Positions 43,411 to 53,393 of a DNA stretch of 64,000 nucleotides are shown here, in pieces. The stretch is from NCBI RefSeq assembly GCF_000407165.1, contig NZ_KE136479.1, positions 1,747,464-1,811,463 of the forward strand, written 5' to 3'. Each line of letters starts with the position of its first letter. Within the stretch, counting starts at the first letter, position 1. The position numbers and the translations under genes are program-made. The notes under the pieces are model-generated. The model ran no database searches and was not told the DNA's origin. It worked only from the letters and a program-made list of their open reading frames with translations. The stretch comes from Enterococcus haemoperoxidus ATCC BAA-382 (GTDB lineage Bacteria > Bacillota > Bacilli > Lactobacillales > Enterococcaceae).

Positions 43411-43726
43411 TTAGCTTATGCCAGTCAACCAATCGTCCCTGGATCATCTTCTAATTTTGGCATCACAATATATTGTTCTAATGGTGGTGTTTTCACAAAA
43501 CCATTAGAACAATTTTTCAAATTCACGACAAATTTTTTCTAGCATATGACACCGTTTCATCACGCCACCACCAAAAATCATCACATCTGGCGCAATTACT
43601 AACGCCATTGTCTTCACTTTTTTTAGGAAAACTTACTTTTTCAATAATGTATAGATCATCATTCCCAAAACCACATACAAATTTTGTGTCGCCTGCTTCG
43701 ATACTGCCTAAAAATTTTTTCTTCAT
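43411..43726 (-). pseudogene. Decayed ROK fructokinase with a large internal deletion
   Basis: The N-terminus (MKKKFLGSIEAGDTKFVCGFGNDD, from ATG 43726) is a ROK sugar kinase start, but the phosphate loop reads AGDT where AGGT is expected. At about 43615 the frame shifts into VIAPDVMIFGGGVMKR (a different frame), a C-terminal segment of such kinases. Roughly 200 middle residues are missing. A second frameshift at about 43510 precedes NGFVKTPPLEQYIVMPKLEDDPGTIG, the true C-terminal end, then stops. It lies 44 bp past galM, so it is a relic of a galM-kinase unit. Confidence 0.85.
43473..43512. repeat. Perfect inverted repeat inside the kinase pseudogene
   Basis: 13-bp arms 43473-43485 and 43500-43512 with a short inner GTG/CAC stem. 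It spans the second frameshift. See the finding on templated mutation. Confidence 0.8.
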
Positions 43727-43769
43727 CTTTGCACACTCAATTGTCTTTTCTATGATCCTATATTTTGAT

Positions 43770-44810
43770 TCAATTAATTTTAAAAATTGTGCGACTTTTA
43801 TATGCGTTTTCTGGATACAAAATAATATCCCCAAAGTCTTCAAATTCAATGGCTCCAGGACTAACCTGAGTCTCTAACGTGAGTCCACCATGATTGACTA
43901 ATTTCTTACCTCGAACCTCGGGGCCAGTTTCACCAAACTGCGCTGTGAAAATGACTACAGCTGGTTGATCAGTATACATCTCAACGGAAAGATCTTTTTT
44001 TGGTGCCGTAATAATTGCCTGTGGTTTATTAAAACCAGTTTGATTCAACATAAATGGATGATCCAACCCATTGACCAAAGTGTTTTGATCATAACTAGTT
44101 TCAAAAACTTGATTCATGCTCTTTGATTTTCTAAAATCGAAAGGAGTCTCCTTAACTGAGCGTAATTCACCCGTAACAGTTGTATAACTATCTACCACTG
44201 CAAATCGGTCTGCATCCACAAATAACCCGTGCTCACCAACTGATTGTGTAACATCACCTGTCAAATTAAAATAGACATGATTTGTTGGATTATATAACGT
44301 TGGTTGATCTGTTTCAGCTTGATAATCGATGATCCATTCATTTTCGTTTGTTAATGTGTACGTTACATGAGCTTTTAACTCTCCTGGAAAACCATTTTCT
44401 CCATCTGAACTCACATAAGAAAATGCCACAGAAATATGGTTACTTTTTTCTTCTATTTCAACTTCCCAAATCTTTGCCTCAAAACTTTCAGCCCCACCAT
44501 GCAACGTATGGCCATTTTCGGGAGAAACGGGTAATTGATAGTTTTGGTCATTAATTGAGAACGAACCATGCTTGATTCTTCCAGCAACACGTCCGATCGT
44601 TGCCCCAAAATACATATCTTTAGCCAGATATTCTTCCCCAGTCTCAAAACCTAACACAATATTACGCTTTTCTTCATTAACTGGTACGATCAAATCAACG
44701 ATTCTGGCGCCTAAGTCTGTGACATTCATTGTCAAACCATTATCGTTCGTAAGCGAATACAAAATAGCATTTTCTCCAAATTTTTGATTGCTGATTTTCA
44801 ATACTTTCAT
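43770..44810 (-). CDS. galM: Aldose 1-epimerase
   Basis: 346 aa from ATG 44810 (MKVLKISNQ), preceded by GGAAGAGAG; 29 codons of open frame upstream have no support. Interconverts anomers of galactose and other aldoses. Substrate pocket residues appear in GRVAGRIKHG, HTLHGG (about 99-104), NPTNHVYFNL (catalytic His, about 175) and LTLETQ (catalytic Glu, about 313). Complete. A ruined kinase gene follows. Confidence 0.93.
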   Translation of the reverse strand: MKVLKISNQKFGENAILYSLTNDNGLTMNVTDLGARIVDLIVPVNEEKRNIVLGFETGEEYLAKDMYFGATIGRVAGRIKHGSFSINDQNYQLPVSPENGHTLHGGAESFEAKIWEVEIEEKSNHISVAFSYVSSDGENGFPGELKAHVTYTLTNENEWIIDYQAETDQPTLYNPTNHVYFNLTGDVTQSVGEHGLFVDADRFAVVDSYTTVTGELRSVKETPFDFRKSKSMNQVFETSYDQNTLVNGLDHPFMLNQTGFNKPQAIITAPKKDLSVEMYTDQPAVVIFTAQFGETGPEVRGKKLVNHGGLTLETQVSPGAIEFEDFGDIILYPENAYKSRTIFKIN

Positions 44811-45003
44811 CTCTCTTCCGTTTGAAATCGATTTTCCAACACAGTGAACTAATACTATTCTATCATCTTTGACGCTATTTTTTTCTTCAACGCTCATTTT
44901 AAACTACTTTTGTTTAAGTTTACAATATTTTTGTCAAGTTGCACTTAATGAAATAAATGCGTTTCTCTTTTAGCAACGTGAATCTTTTTTGATTCGATAA
45001 AAA

Positions 45004-45045
45004 ACGAGGTATTCCATTTCGAATAAACAGAACGGAATACCTCGT
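45004..45045 (-). terminator. Terminator of the cation ATPase gene
   Basis: A perfect 12-bp stem (45004-45015 with 45034-45045) is followed by TTTTTTATCG on the minus strand. Confidence 0.9.
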
Positions 45046-45062
45046 CATTTTTTTATTAAATA

Positions 45063-47693
45063 CTATAACCTTTTCAACTTTCGTGTTATTTGTTTTTCAA
45101 ACTCTACGACTATGAATACAAAAATTCCTGAAAGTAACGCCAATTTTATATAAGGCCAACCAATAACGGCTGTTCCTAATGCTAGATGCATGATTGGTGT
45201 AACTATCAACAATGCTTGTAAAATAAATAAAATCAGTAGTGACAACCATAAAACTTTATTTGAAAGTATACTTTTATTAATCGAAAACTGGTAAATTTCC
45301 CGGCAATTGATCATATAAAAAACTTGACCAAACACAATCGTCGTAATCAATGTCGTCTGCATAACAGCTTCAGACGCATTACGTCCTTCTAAGAATACAT
45401 TAACGAGAAAACCTAAAGCGGCTAATAAAAGAGACACGTAAACGATACGGAAAACAGCATATCTATCTAAAATATTTTCCCTAGGATTACGTGGAGGTTG
45501 CTCCATTCCATTTTTTGCCAATGGCTCAAAACCTAATGCAAAGGATAACGTAATCGTGGTCACCATATTCAGCCATAAAATCTGTACAGAGGTCAACGGT
45601 AGCGGTCTATCTAATAATAAGGACACAACTACTAATAACCCTTGTGCAAAAGCCGTCGGCAAAGAAAAGTAAATTGTTTTTTTCAAGTTTTCATAAACGC
45701 GCCTACCTTCTTTGATTGCTAAGGTGATAGTTGCAAAATTATCATCTGCTAAAACCATATCTGCTGCAGCTTTGGTCACTTCAGTCCCTTTGATTCCCAT
45801 AGCGATACCGATATCTGCTTGTTTCAGTGCTGGTGCATCATTAACTCCATCCCCTGTCATCCCGACGATTTGCCCATTTTTTTGAATTGCGTGAACTAAG
45901 CGCAATTTATGCTCAGGCGTTGTTCTAGCATAGACATCATTGGTTAAAACAATATCTGCTAGTTCATCGTCACTAAGCTGTTCAATATCTTTTCCTACTA
46001 AGGCATTATTATAATTTTCAAGGCCAATTTCTTTCGCTATTGCCACCGCAGTATCTTTATGATCTCCTGTAATCATTTTTACTGAAATTCCCGCTTTGCG
46101 ACTGTTTCGAACTGCTTCGATCGCTTCTTTTTTTGGCGGATCGATAATGCCGAATAATCCAGCAATAATCATCCCACTTTGTAGATCTTCATGAGCAAGG
46201 GTTGTTTGAGCTTTCGTTACTTCTTTAAAAGCTGCTGCTAAAATCCGTTGTCCTTTGGTAGCTTGTTGGCTAATTTTTTGCTGCCAATATCCTTCTTCAA
46301 ACGTTTCGGTACTTTCATCAGCTAACTGATAGTCCACCATATTCAATAGAACATCTGGCGCACCTTTCAAATAAATATAACGTTTATCTTGAATCTCGAC
46401 TAGTGTAGCCATGTACTTGTATGATGAATCGAATGGAATTTTGCTAATATCGTGTTCTTCTTCAACAAGTGCAGTATGATTAGCCCAGTCTAGCAAAGCA
46501 CCTTCTGTTGGATTACCAATCACTTCCCTTACACCGTTTTTATAAGTGATTTTGGTATCGTTACAATAAGAAGCAATTTCTGCCATTTTTCTTACAGATT
46601 CATCTTTTTCCACCTGCCGAATAGAAGCTACTTCTACTTCTTCTAAAGTTGTATCAATTGTTTCTTTCGCAGTAACGAGTGCGACAACTGCCATTTCGTT
46701 TTTGGTTAGCGTTCCTGTTTTATCAGAACAGATAACTCCCATGCTACCTAATGTTTCAACAGCCGGCATTTTCTTGATGATCGCATGCTGGCGTGCCATT
46801 CGTGTCACCCCCACTGATAAAATAATAGATAAAACAGCTGGTAACCCCTCTGGCACAGCTGAAACTGCTAAAGCAATCATAGACGAAAGTAATTCACTTG
46901 CCGATAACTCACGGAAAAACAAACTGAACACAACAAGAAAGAGGATCAACGCCATTAAAAACAGAAAAATTTGTTTATTCAATAGCTTCATCTTTTTGAT
47001 CAATGGTGTTTCATTCGTCCCTACGTTCTTCAAGTGCTGATTGATCTTACCGATCTCTGTTTGATCGCCGATTTGAATAACGATTCCTTTACCCGTCCCA
47101 CTATTGACCAATGTCCCGGAATAAGCCATATTTATATGGTCACCCAAATCTTCCTCTTCTTCAAGAGTGCGATTACTTTTCTCAACAGGAGTTGATTCAC
47201 CTGTTAAAATAGCTTCATCGATCACTAAGTTATATGCGTCAATCACGCGAAGATCGGCTGGAACGATATCTCCTGGGCTTAAATAGACAATATCTCCTGT
47301 AACTAAAGATTCAGCTTTGACTGTTTCTTTTTCCCCTTCTATTAAAATAACCGCTTCCGAGCTCATCATAGAGGTAAGACTATCTAAAGAGTCAGTAGCT
47401 TTTGCTTCTTGTACATAACCGATAACTGCATTGATGATAACCACCAGTAAAATAATCGCCATATCAATAAAATCACCACTGACTCCTTTTAATACTGCAG
47501 ATACAAGCAATACATAGATGAGCAAATCATGAAAATGATGAAAAAACTTTTTCAGTTTGCTCGCTTCTTTTTCTTTAGAAAGAGTGTTACTTCCTTCTTC
47601 TTGTTTCGCTTTTCTTACAGATCTGTCGAGCCCATTTAGACTAGATTGTAATGCTGTTAACACTTGCTCCGCTGTCATTTTATACCACGTCAT
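45063..47693 (-). CDS. P-type cation-transporting ATPase, PacL/Ca2+ type
   Basis: 876 aa, full length. P-type ATPase: TGESTPVEK in the actuator domain (about 164-172), PEGLP in M4 (about 285-289), phosphorylation site CSDKTGTLTKNE (about 320), KGAPDVLL and MITGDHK, and hinge GDGVNDAPAL (about 616). Residues for calcium-type coordination fit the SERCA/PacL class, but the ion is inferred. The C-terminus has the usual M5-M10 cation ATPase domain. Single gene. Confidence 0.92.
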   Translation of the reverse strand: MTWYKMTAEQVLTALQSSLNGLDRSVRKAKQEEGSNTLSKEKEASKLKKFFHHFHDLLIYVLLVSAVLKGVSGDFIDMAIILLVVIINAVIGYVQEAKATDSLDSLTSMMSSEAVILIEGEKETVKAESLVTGDIVYLSPGDIVPADLRVIDAYNLVIDEAILTGESTPVEKSNRTLEEEEDLGDHINMAYSGTLVNSGTGKGIVIQIGDQTEIGKINQHLKNVGTNETPLIKKMKLLNKQIFLFLMALILFLVVFSLFFRELSASELLSSMIALAVSAVPEGLPAVLSIILSVGVTRMARQHAIIKKMPAVETLGSMGVICSDKTGTLTKNEMAVVALVTAKETIDTTLEEVEVASIRQVEKDESVRKMAEIASYCNDTKITYKNGVREVIGNPTEGALLDWANHTALVEEEHDISKIPFDSSYKYMATLVEIQDKRYIYLKGAPDVLLNMVDYQLADESTETFEEGYWQQKISQQATKGQRILAAAFKEVTKAQTTLAHEDLQSGMIIAGLFGIIDPPKKEAIEAVRNSRKAGISVKMITGDHKDTAVAIAKEIGLENYNNALVGKDIEQLSDDELADIVLTNDVYARTTPEHKLRLVHAIQKNGQIVGMTGDGVNDAPALKQADIGIAMGIKGTEVTKAAADMVLADDNFATITLAIKEGRRVYENLKKTIYFSLPTAFAQGLLVVVSLLLDRPLPLTSVQILWLNMVTTITLSFALGFEPLAKNGMEQPPRNPRENILDRYAVFRIVYVSLLLAALGFLVNVFLEGRNASEAVMQTTLITTIVFGQVFYMINCREIYQFSINKSILSNKVLWLSLLILFILQALLIVTPIMHLALGTAVIGWPYIKLALLSGIFVFIVVEFEKQITRKLKRL

Positions 47694-47840
47694 AACGACT
47701 CCTCCTCAATAGTTACTTAATACTTCATTAAAGTTTACAAAAATAAAAGAATAATTCATACTAATAACCCCTTCACTTAAGTAAAAAACCAGTATTTCTT
47801 AAACACTAGACTATAGCCGTTTTCAAATAGTAAAAAAAAT

Positions 47841-47870
47841 AAGACCCAGCTCATAAATGAGTTGGGTCTT
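47841..47870 (-). terminator. Terminator of the rpmE2 unit
   Basis: AAGACCCA and CTCAT pair with ATGAG and TGGGTCTT (47841-47870), then ATTTTTTTTAC on the minus strand. Confidence 0.9.
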
Positions 47871-47889
47871 ATAACCATTGCTGTTTGAA

Positions 47890-48159
47890 TTAACCTTCTG
47901 GGTTTGCGTTGGTATCTTTGATACCATACTTTTTGTTGAAACGGTCCACACGTCCGTCTGCTTGTGTAAATTTTTGACGACCAGTATAGAATGGATGAGA
48001 ATCAGATGTTACTTCGACACGAATCACTGGGTAAGTGTTTCCGTCTTCCCACTCAGCTGTTTCATCAGAGTGCTTAGTAGAACCTGATAAAAATTTAAAG
48101 CCTGTAGTTGAGTCCATAAAAATAACTGGGTGATATTCTGGATGGATATCTTGTTTCAT
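47890..48159 (-). CDS. rpmE2: 50S ribosomal protein L31 type B
   Basis: 89 aa. Type B form: [24 protein letters not shown] with none of the four Cys of zinc-binding type A L31, plus the longer C-terminus ([23 protein letters not shown]). In Bacillus the type B form is zinc-repressed; here it may simply be the normal form. It follows rho by 98 bp on the same strand. Confidence 0.96.
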   Translation of the reverse strand: MKQDIHPEYHPVIFMDSTTGFKFLSGSTKHSDETAEWEDGNTYPVIRVEVTSDSHPFYTGRQKFTQADGRVDRFNKKYGIKDTNANPEG

Positions 48160-48257
48160 AGTCTTTTCGCTCCTTTGCCCTGATCCATTTGCTGCATCAG
48201 AGTTTATTTGTCGGTATACAACAGTACTATAATAGCATGATTCGTTTATCGATGCAA

Positions 48258-49550
48258 TTATCTTTTAGTATTTTTTTTCGCTTGTCTGCCAAACGAAACA
48301 TCATGGAAATCTTCAAAGAACTTCTGATTATTTTTTGTTTTACGTAAAAACTTAACGAATTGCTCTGTATATTCTAAAGAATCACCTGTCATATGATTAC
48401 GCAACTTCCAAGTTTCTTCTAACTGCTCAGCCGACATTAGCAAATCTTCTTTACGTGTACCAGATTTTTTGATATCGATTGCAGGGAAAATACGGCGGTC
48501 TGCCAAGTCACGAGATAAATGCAGCTCCATATTCCCAGTTCCTTTGAATTCTTCGAAAATAACGTCATCCATTCGACTTCCTGTATCCACTAATGCTGTG
48601 GCAAGAATCGTCAAACTTCCACCCTCTTCAATATTTCTAGCAGCACCAAAGAAGCGCTTAGGTTTATAAAAAGCCGCAGGATCGATCCCACCACTTAATG
48701 TACGACCACTTGCTGGAATTACTAAGTTGTAAGCGCGAGCTAAACGCGTAATACTATCCATCAAAATAACAACATCTCGTTTATCTTCAACTAAACGCAT
48801 TGCACGCTCCAAGACTAATTCAGAAACACGTGTATGATTTTGTGGTTGTTGATCGAAAGTTGAAGAAACTACATCGCCTTTAACACTACGCTCTAGGTCT
48901 GTCACTTCTTCTGGACGTTCATCGATCAACAGTAAAATCAATTCTACATCTGGGTAATTTTCTGAAATACCGTTAGCAATTTCTTTCAACACGCTTGTCT
49001 TACCTGCTTTTGGAGGAGCCACGATTAGTCCTCGTTGTCCAAAACCAACAGGAGAAAAAATATCGATCATGCGTGTCGATAATCTACCTGGCGTTGTTTC
49101 TAATTTGATTTGTTTTTCGGGGTACAGCGGTGTTAATGCTGGGAAATGTGGACGTTCTTTTGCTTCTTCTGGATCTTTGCCGTTGACACTTTCAACATGC
49201 ATCAAGCCATAATAACGTTCTGATTCTTTTGGAGGTCTGGCTTTCCCGGCTACTTTGTCGCCATTACGTAAACCAAATCGGCGAATTTGAGAAGATGAAA
49301 TATAGATATCTTCTGCACTAGGTCCATAATTGATTGGTCGTAAAAAACCATAGCCGTCTTGAGAAACAATATCCAAAATCCCTTCCATAAAGAAAAAACC
49401 TTGTTTCTCAGCTTGTGCTCTAATAACAGCTAAAGATAACTCTTTTTTATTCATTTGACTATAATAAGGGATCTTGAACTCTTTAGCATAGGAATAAATA
49501 TCTTTTAATGTACTATTCTCAAGCTCCGCCATTGTTAAATAGTCACTCAT
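48258..49550 (-). CDS. rho: Transcription termination factor Rho
   Basis: 430 aa. N-terminal helix bundle (about 1-50), cold-shock-like RNA domain ([19 protein letters not shown], about 53-71), then the hexameric ATPase with Walker [10 protein letters not shown] (about 178-186), Walker [10 protein letters not shown] and the Q/R loops. Its start overlaps the murA2 stop (ATGA, 49547-49550). Confidence 0.97.
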   Translation of the reverse strand: MSDYLTMAELENSTLKDIYSYAKEFKIPYYSQMNKKELSLAVIRAQAEKQGFFFMEGILDIVSQDGYGFLRPINYGPSAEDIYISSSQIRRFGLRNGDKVAGKARPPKESERYYGLMHVESVNGKDPEEAKERPHFPALTPLYPEKQIKLETTPGRLSTRMIDIFSPVGFGQRGLIVAPPKAGKTSVLKEIANGISENYPDVELILLLIDERPEEVTDLERSVKGDVVSSTFDQQPQNHTRVSELVLERAMRLVEDKRDVVILMDSITRLARAYNLVIPASGRTLSGGIDPAAFYKPKRFFGAARNIEEGGSLTILATALVDTGSRMDDVIFEEFKGTGNMELHLSRDLADRRIFPAIDIKKSGTRKEDLLMSAEQLEETWKLRNHMTGDSLEYTEQFVKFLRKTKNNQKFFEDFHDVSFGRQAKKNTKR

Positions 49551-50827
49551 TTAGCCACCTCGATTTCCTCTTCTGTTTCAATCATTTGGATATCCGCACC
49601 AAGTGCAGTTAATTTTTCAATAATGTGGTCATAGCCACGTAAAATGTATTCAACATTATAAATTGTTGTTGTGCCAGTTGCCATCAACCCAGCGATTACC
49701 AAACAAGCACCAGCTCTAAGATCTGAAGCCACAACTTCTGCACCATGTAATTGTGTCGGGCCATTAATGACAATCATATTTCCTTCGATCGATGCATCTG
49801 CACCCATTCGCACAAGTTCTGGGATATGTTTAGTCCGTTGTGCATAAATGCTATCAATAACTTCACCTGTACCTTTGGCTTTTAACATCAAAGGAGTGAT
49901 CGGTTGCTGCAAATCTGTCGCAAAACCTGGATAAGGATAGGTTTTAACTGTTGTCATTTTTAAATCATGAGAGGGGTGTACTTCGATCATATCTTCTTCG
50001 ATCGTCATTTTTACGCCCATTTCTTGTAATTTAGCAATAAAACTTTCTAGATGTTCATAAATCACATTACGAACTTTTACGCCTTCACCCATTGCTGCAG
50101 CTAAGGCTAAATAAGTTCCTGCTTCAATTCGGTCAGGAATGATCGAATGACGGCAGCCGTGTAATTTTTCAACGCCTTCGATTCTAATAATATCTGTACC
50201 TGCACCACGAATGTTTGCTCCCATATTATTCAATAAAGTTGCAACATCGATAATTTCTGGCTCGCGAGCTGCATTCTCAATGATTGTCTTGCCTTCTGCT
50301 TTAACAGCCGCTAACATCACATTGATCGTAGCGCCAATCGAAACCATATCCATAAAGATTCTCGTTCCATGAAGTCTGTCTTCTGTTCTTAAATACATGG
50401 CCCCATGTTCGTTTGTTACTTGAGCACCAAGTGCTTCAAATCCTTTGATATGCAGATCGATTGGACGCGGTCCAAGGTAACAGCCACCTGGAAGTCCAAC
50501 GACTCCTTCACCAAATTTACCTAGTAATGAGCCCATAAAGTAATAGGAAGCACGAAGACTATTGATTTTGCCTTTAGGCATCGGAACGGAAACGATTTCT
50601 GTTGGATCGATAACGAGTGTATTGTCGGTAAATGTTGTTTTAGCACCCATAATTTCTAAAATTTCAATTAATGAATGTACATCTTGAATATCAGGTACAC
50701 CATCTAATGTTACGGGCGAATCAGCCAAAATAGCTGCTGGAATCAAAGCTACTGCACTGTTTTTTGCTCCGCTGATCGATACTTCTCCAGTTAATGGACG
50801 ATTGCCATTGATTACGATTTTTTTCAT
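49547..50827 (-). CDS. murA2: UDP-N-acetylglucosamine 1-carboxyvinyltransferase
   Basis: 426 aa. First step of peptidoglycan precursor synthesis from UDP-GlcNAc and PEP. Lys22 in GAKNSAVAL and catalytic Cys116 in [11 protein letters not shown] are present; that Cys is the fosfomycin target. Placement before rho and fba matches the second Firmicutes paralogue (MurZ/MurA2), so I use that name. Its stop overlaps the rho start by 4 nt. Confidence 0.93.
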   Translation of the reverse strand: MKKIVINGNRPLTGEVSISGAKNSAVALIPAAILADSPVTLDGVPDIQDVHSLIEILEIMGAKTTFTDNTLVIDPTEIVSVPMPKGKINSLRASYYFMGSLLGKFGEGVVGLPGGCYLGPRPIDLHIKGFEALGAQVTNEHGAMYLRTEDRLHGTRIFMDMVSIGATINVMLAAVKAEGKTIIENAAREPEIIDVATLLNNMGANIRGAGTDIIRIEGVEKLHGCRHSIIPDRIEAGTYLALAAAMGEGVKVRNVIYEHLESFIAKLQEMGVKMTIEEDMIEVHPSHDLKMTTVKTYPYPGFATDLQQPITPLMLKAKGTGEVIDSIYAQRTKHIPELVRMGADASIEGNMIVINGPTQLHGAEVVASDLRAGACLVIAGLMATGTTTIYNVEYILRGYDHIIEKLTALGADIQMIETEEEIEVAK

Positions 50828-51029
50828 TTATTATTCTCACCTATCTATGTAAAACAAATAGTTTTATTTTTTTGTAATATACCCAAACTATTCTAACACA
50901 TTAAGGAACAATAAAAAAGCCAACAGTTATTCGCATTAGGTTATTTTTCTTCATTTACATGATTTCAACTTATTTTTTAACATTTTTGAACGAAAATATA
51001 GATGCAAACGATCTTTTTAGAAACAAAAA

Positions 51030-51062
51030 AACTGAAACAACAGATTTACTGTAGTTTCAGTT
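51030..51062 (-). terminator. Terminator of fba
   Basis: AACTGAAAC (51030-51038) pairs with GTTTCAGTT (51054-51062), with inner CAG/CTG, and TTTTTTGTTTC follows on the minus strand. Confidence 0.88.
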
Positions 51063-51082
51063 AGTATTAATTATAAAATTAA

Positions 51083-51949
51083 TTATGCTTTGTTAGCAGA
51101 ACCGAACCATTCGATACGTTGTTCTACTAATTCAGTAACAGCTTTTGTTCCTGGTGCTAATAATTTACGAGGGTCAAATCCTTTACCTTCAAGATCTTTG
51201 CCTTCTTCGATGTATTTACGAGTTGCTGCTGCAAATACTTCTTGACACTCAGTGTTAACGTTGATTTTAGAAACGCCCATTGAGATTGCTTTTTGAACTT
51301 GTTCTAAAGGAATACCTGATCCACCGTGTAATACTAATGGAATGTCACCAACAGCGTCAGCGATTTCTTGTAAGTGGTCAAATGCTAATCCAGTCCAGTT
51401 GTCTGGGTATGAACCGTGGATGTTTCCGATTCCGCATGCTAGGTAATCAATACCTGTAGCAACCATTTGTACACATTCTTGAACGTCAGCTAATTCGCCA
51501 GAACCGATGATTCCGTCTTCTTCGCCGCCGATCGAACCAACTTCACATTCTACAGAAACGCCTTTAGCGTGTGCTTTAGCAACAACATCTTTTGCTTTTT
51601 CGATGTTTTCTTCAAATGGTAAGTGAGATCCGTCAAACATAACTGAAGTGTAGCCGATTTCGATACATTCTAATGCATCTTCATATTCACCGTGGTCTAA
51701 GTGAAGAGCTACTGGTACAGTGATGCCCATTGAATCGATCAAGTCTTTTACTAAATCGTAACATACTTGGTATCCGCCCATGTATTTAGCTGCACCCATA
51801 GAAGTTTGGATCAAAACTGGCGCTTTTTTAGCTTCTGCAGCTTCAAGAATCGCTTTTGTCCATTCTAGGTTGTTTGTGTTGAATCCTCCGACACCGTAGC
51901 CGCCTTTGCGAGCTGCTTTAAGAAATTCTGTTCCTGATACTAATGGCAT
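51083..51949 (-). CDS. fba: Class II fructose-bisphosphate aldolase
   Basis: 288 aa. Zinc aldolase of glycolysis. Motifs: YGVGGFNTNNLEW near the start, LHLDHGEYEDAL (catalytic Asp and Zn His, about 82-93), EVGSIGGEEDG (about 133-143), and LHGGSGIP (about 209-216). The codon choice is strongly biased, as expected for a highly expressed gene. A strong AGGAGG site precedes the ATG. Upstream lies an 8-bp inverted repeat. Confidence 0.97.
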   Translation of the reverse strand: MPLVSGTEFLKAARKGGYGVGGFNTNNLEWTKAILEAAEAKKAPVLIQTSMGAAKYMGGYQVCYDLVKDLIDSMGITVPVALHLDHGEYEDALECIEIGYTSVMFDGSHLPFEENIEKAKDVVAKAHAKGVSVECEVGSIGGEEDGIIGSGELADVQECVQMVATGIDYLACGIGNIHGSYPDNWTGLAFDHLQEIADAVGDIPLVLHGGSGIPLEQVQKAISMGVSKINVNTECQEVFAAATRKYIEEGKDLEGKGFDPRKLLAPGTKAVTELVEQRIEWFGSANKA

Positions 51950-52027
51950 AATAAAATTCCTCCTAAGTTTTAAAAAAACTTTATTTGTTAAGGCTATCCT
52001 TAACCAACAGTTATATTTTAGCAGACT

Positions 52028-52049
52028 TTTTAGTACTTTTCTACTAAAA
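52028..52049. promoter_or_regulatory. Inverted repeat upstream of fba
   Basis: TTTTAGTA (52028-52035) and TACTAAAA (52042-52049) with a 6-nt gap lie where the -35 of a TAAAAT-type promoter would be. More short dyads (CTTTTGT/ACAAAAG) lie just upstream. Possible operator. Confidence 0.4.
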
Positions 52050-52122
52050 CTGACTTTTTCAGAAAACTTTTGTCCATAGTTTCACAAAAGTGCAGACACT
52101 TACTGCATTTTGTCCAAAAAAA

Positions 52123-52154
52123 GAATGAAGGGCTATTTAATAATACCTTCACTC
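52123..52154 (-). terminator. Terminator of the LRR protein gene
   Basis: GAATGAAGG (52123-52131) pairs with CCTTCACTC (52146-52154) and is followed by TTTTTTTGG on the minus strand, 93 bp after the stop. Confidence 0.75.
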
Positions 52155-52246
52155 TTTTAAAAATTATTATGAAATTTTTTAATCGAAGTCAAACTAACAC
52201 AAAATTATAAAACCCGTATTCTTTGTGCTTACTTCCGTTTATTTGT

Positions 52247-53125
52247 CTATTTCCAGATAATTGGGATTTCTGCGTCACCTTTGTAAGAAAAATTACCTTT
52301 CTTGATTTCCCAACTAAATTCAAGAAACTCTTCACCTTCATAACCCTCTTCTTCATTAGGATTTTCAATGTCCGTCCATTTTAAAACTCCATCTTCCACG
52401 CTTCCAGCAAAATACTGAATTTCTGCTCCTTCGAATTGTTTAGATAAAGTAACTGGATCGATCATCTGATAGCTAGTCATACCTTTCTTCAAAACAATTG
52501 GTTGCAACTTACCTCTAGTCTCTATCCGTACATTTTCAAGATTTGGCATGTTATTCAGCGCTGAAATATCAAGCAATGCCAAGTTGTTAGTAATTCCGCT
52601 ACCTTTTTCTCCCATAACGCTTTTATTAGCATAAAGTTGTATGTTTATCCTTTTAACTTTAGTTAATTTAGAAAAATCTGATAAATCTGGTATTGAACCC
52701 CCAACTCCTATTTCAAGTTCTTCTACTTTAGTTAAATTTGACAACGGGCGAAAATCAGAAATATTTCCAAATTCTATATAAACTCCTTTGGCATTTTCAA
52801 CATATTGTGCCCCTTCTAAGGATGTATCTTCGTCAAAGAACTCTGTTTCCACGACATCCAAATATTTCATATCACTTTTCTTAATTAAACCATAATTATC
52901 CAAAAGTTCTTGAGCATCGTTCGCTCTATTTTCTTCTCCCATTTCCTCTAAATGATGAATAGTAGCTCCCGCAAAAGCATTTCTCAGAGCAGGACTTGGT
53001 ACATATGCATAATCTGATTCATAAATACGCTTCGTTTGTTTCTCAGCGTTCACCGTTGTTGTTACTCCACCAAGTAATAAACCAACTATCACTAAAGCAA
53101 CCCTTATTAACTTTTTCTTTTTCAC
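52247..53125 (-). CDS. Secreted leucine-rich-repeat protein
   Basis: 292 aa. A Sec signal peptide (KKKKLIRVALVIVGLLLGGVTTTVNA, no lipobox Cys) is followed by an internalin-like segment. About 3-4 LRR units run from residue 112 to 205: ISDFRPLSNLTKVEELEI, PDLSDFSKLTKVKRINIQL, LLDISALNNMPNLENVRIET. The N-terminal cap (SPALRNAFAGA) resembles the calcium-free cap of such proteins. The C-terminal part is strand-rich (about 210-292). No LPXTG, so it is released or held by other contacts. The partner is unknown. Confidence 0.78.
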   Translation of the reverse strand: MKKKKLIRVALVIVGLLLGGVTTTVNAEKQTKRIYESDYAYVPSPALRNAFAGATIHHLEEMGEENRANDAQELLDNYGLIKKSDMKYLDVVETEFFDEDTSLEGAQYVENAKGVYIEFGNISDFRPLSNLTKVEELEIGVGGSIPDLSDFSKLTKVKRINIQLYANKSVMGEKGSGITNNLALLDISALNNMPNLENVRIETRGKLQPIVLKKGMTSYQMIDPVTLSKQFEGAEIQYFAGSVEDGVLKWTDIENPNEEEGYEGEEFLEFSWEIKKGNFSYKGDAEIPIIWK

Positions 53126-53349
53126 TTTATCACTCCTTGATATTTTTGTTCAAAACTAATTTTATATCAAAAAGTTATTTTTTTAAACAAAAACTATTGC
53201 AGATTTCATCCCATAAATCCGAAATATATTTTAAGTTATTGATTTTAAACCAGTATTTTTAATTATCAATCATCCATCAAAGTCCAAATTTAAACATTCC
53301 CCGTTTTGTATCAATCAAGCTTTCTAACACTTTCAAAAAATAAAAAAAC

Positions 53350-53386
53350 ATCTGAATTGCAAGAAATCAGTTCTCACAACTCAGAT
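53350..53386 (-). terminator. Terminator of the YitT gene
   Basis: ATCTGA/TCAGAT with inner TTG/CAA and AGAA/TTCT pairs, then TTTTTTTATTTT on the minus strand. Confidence 0.8.
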
Positions 53387-53393
53387 AGGTTCT

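Noticed and set aside
43523-43849. A small intact gene on the minus strand downstream of galM.
   Set aside because: Its translation is a fusion of a kinase N-terminus with out-of-frame kinase C-terminal sequence, so it is part of the pseudogene.
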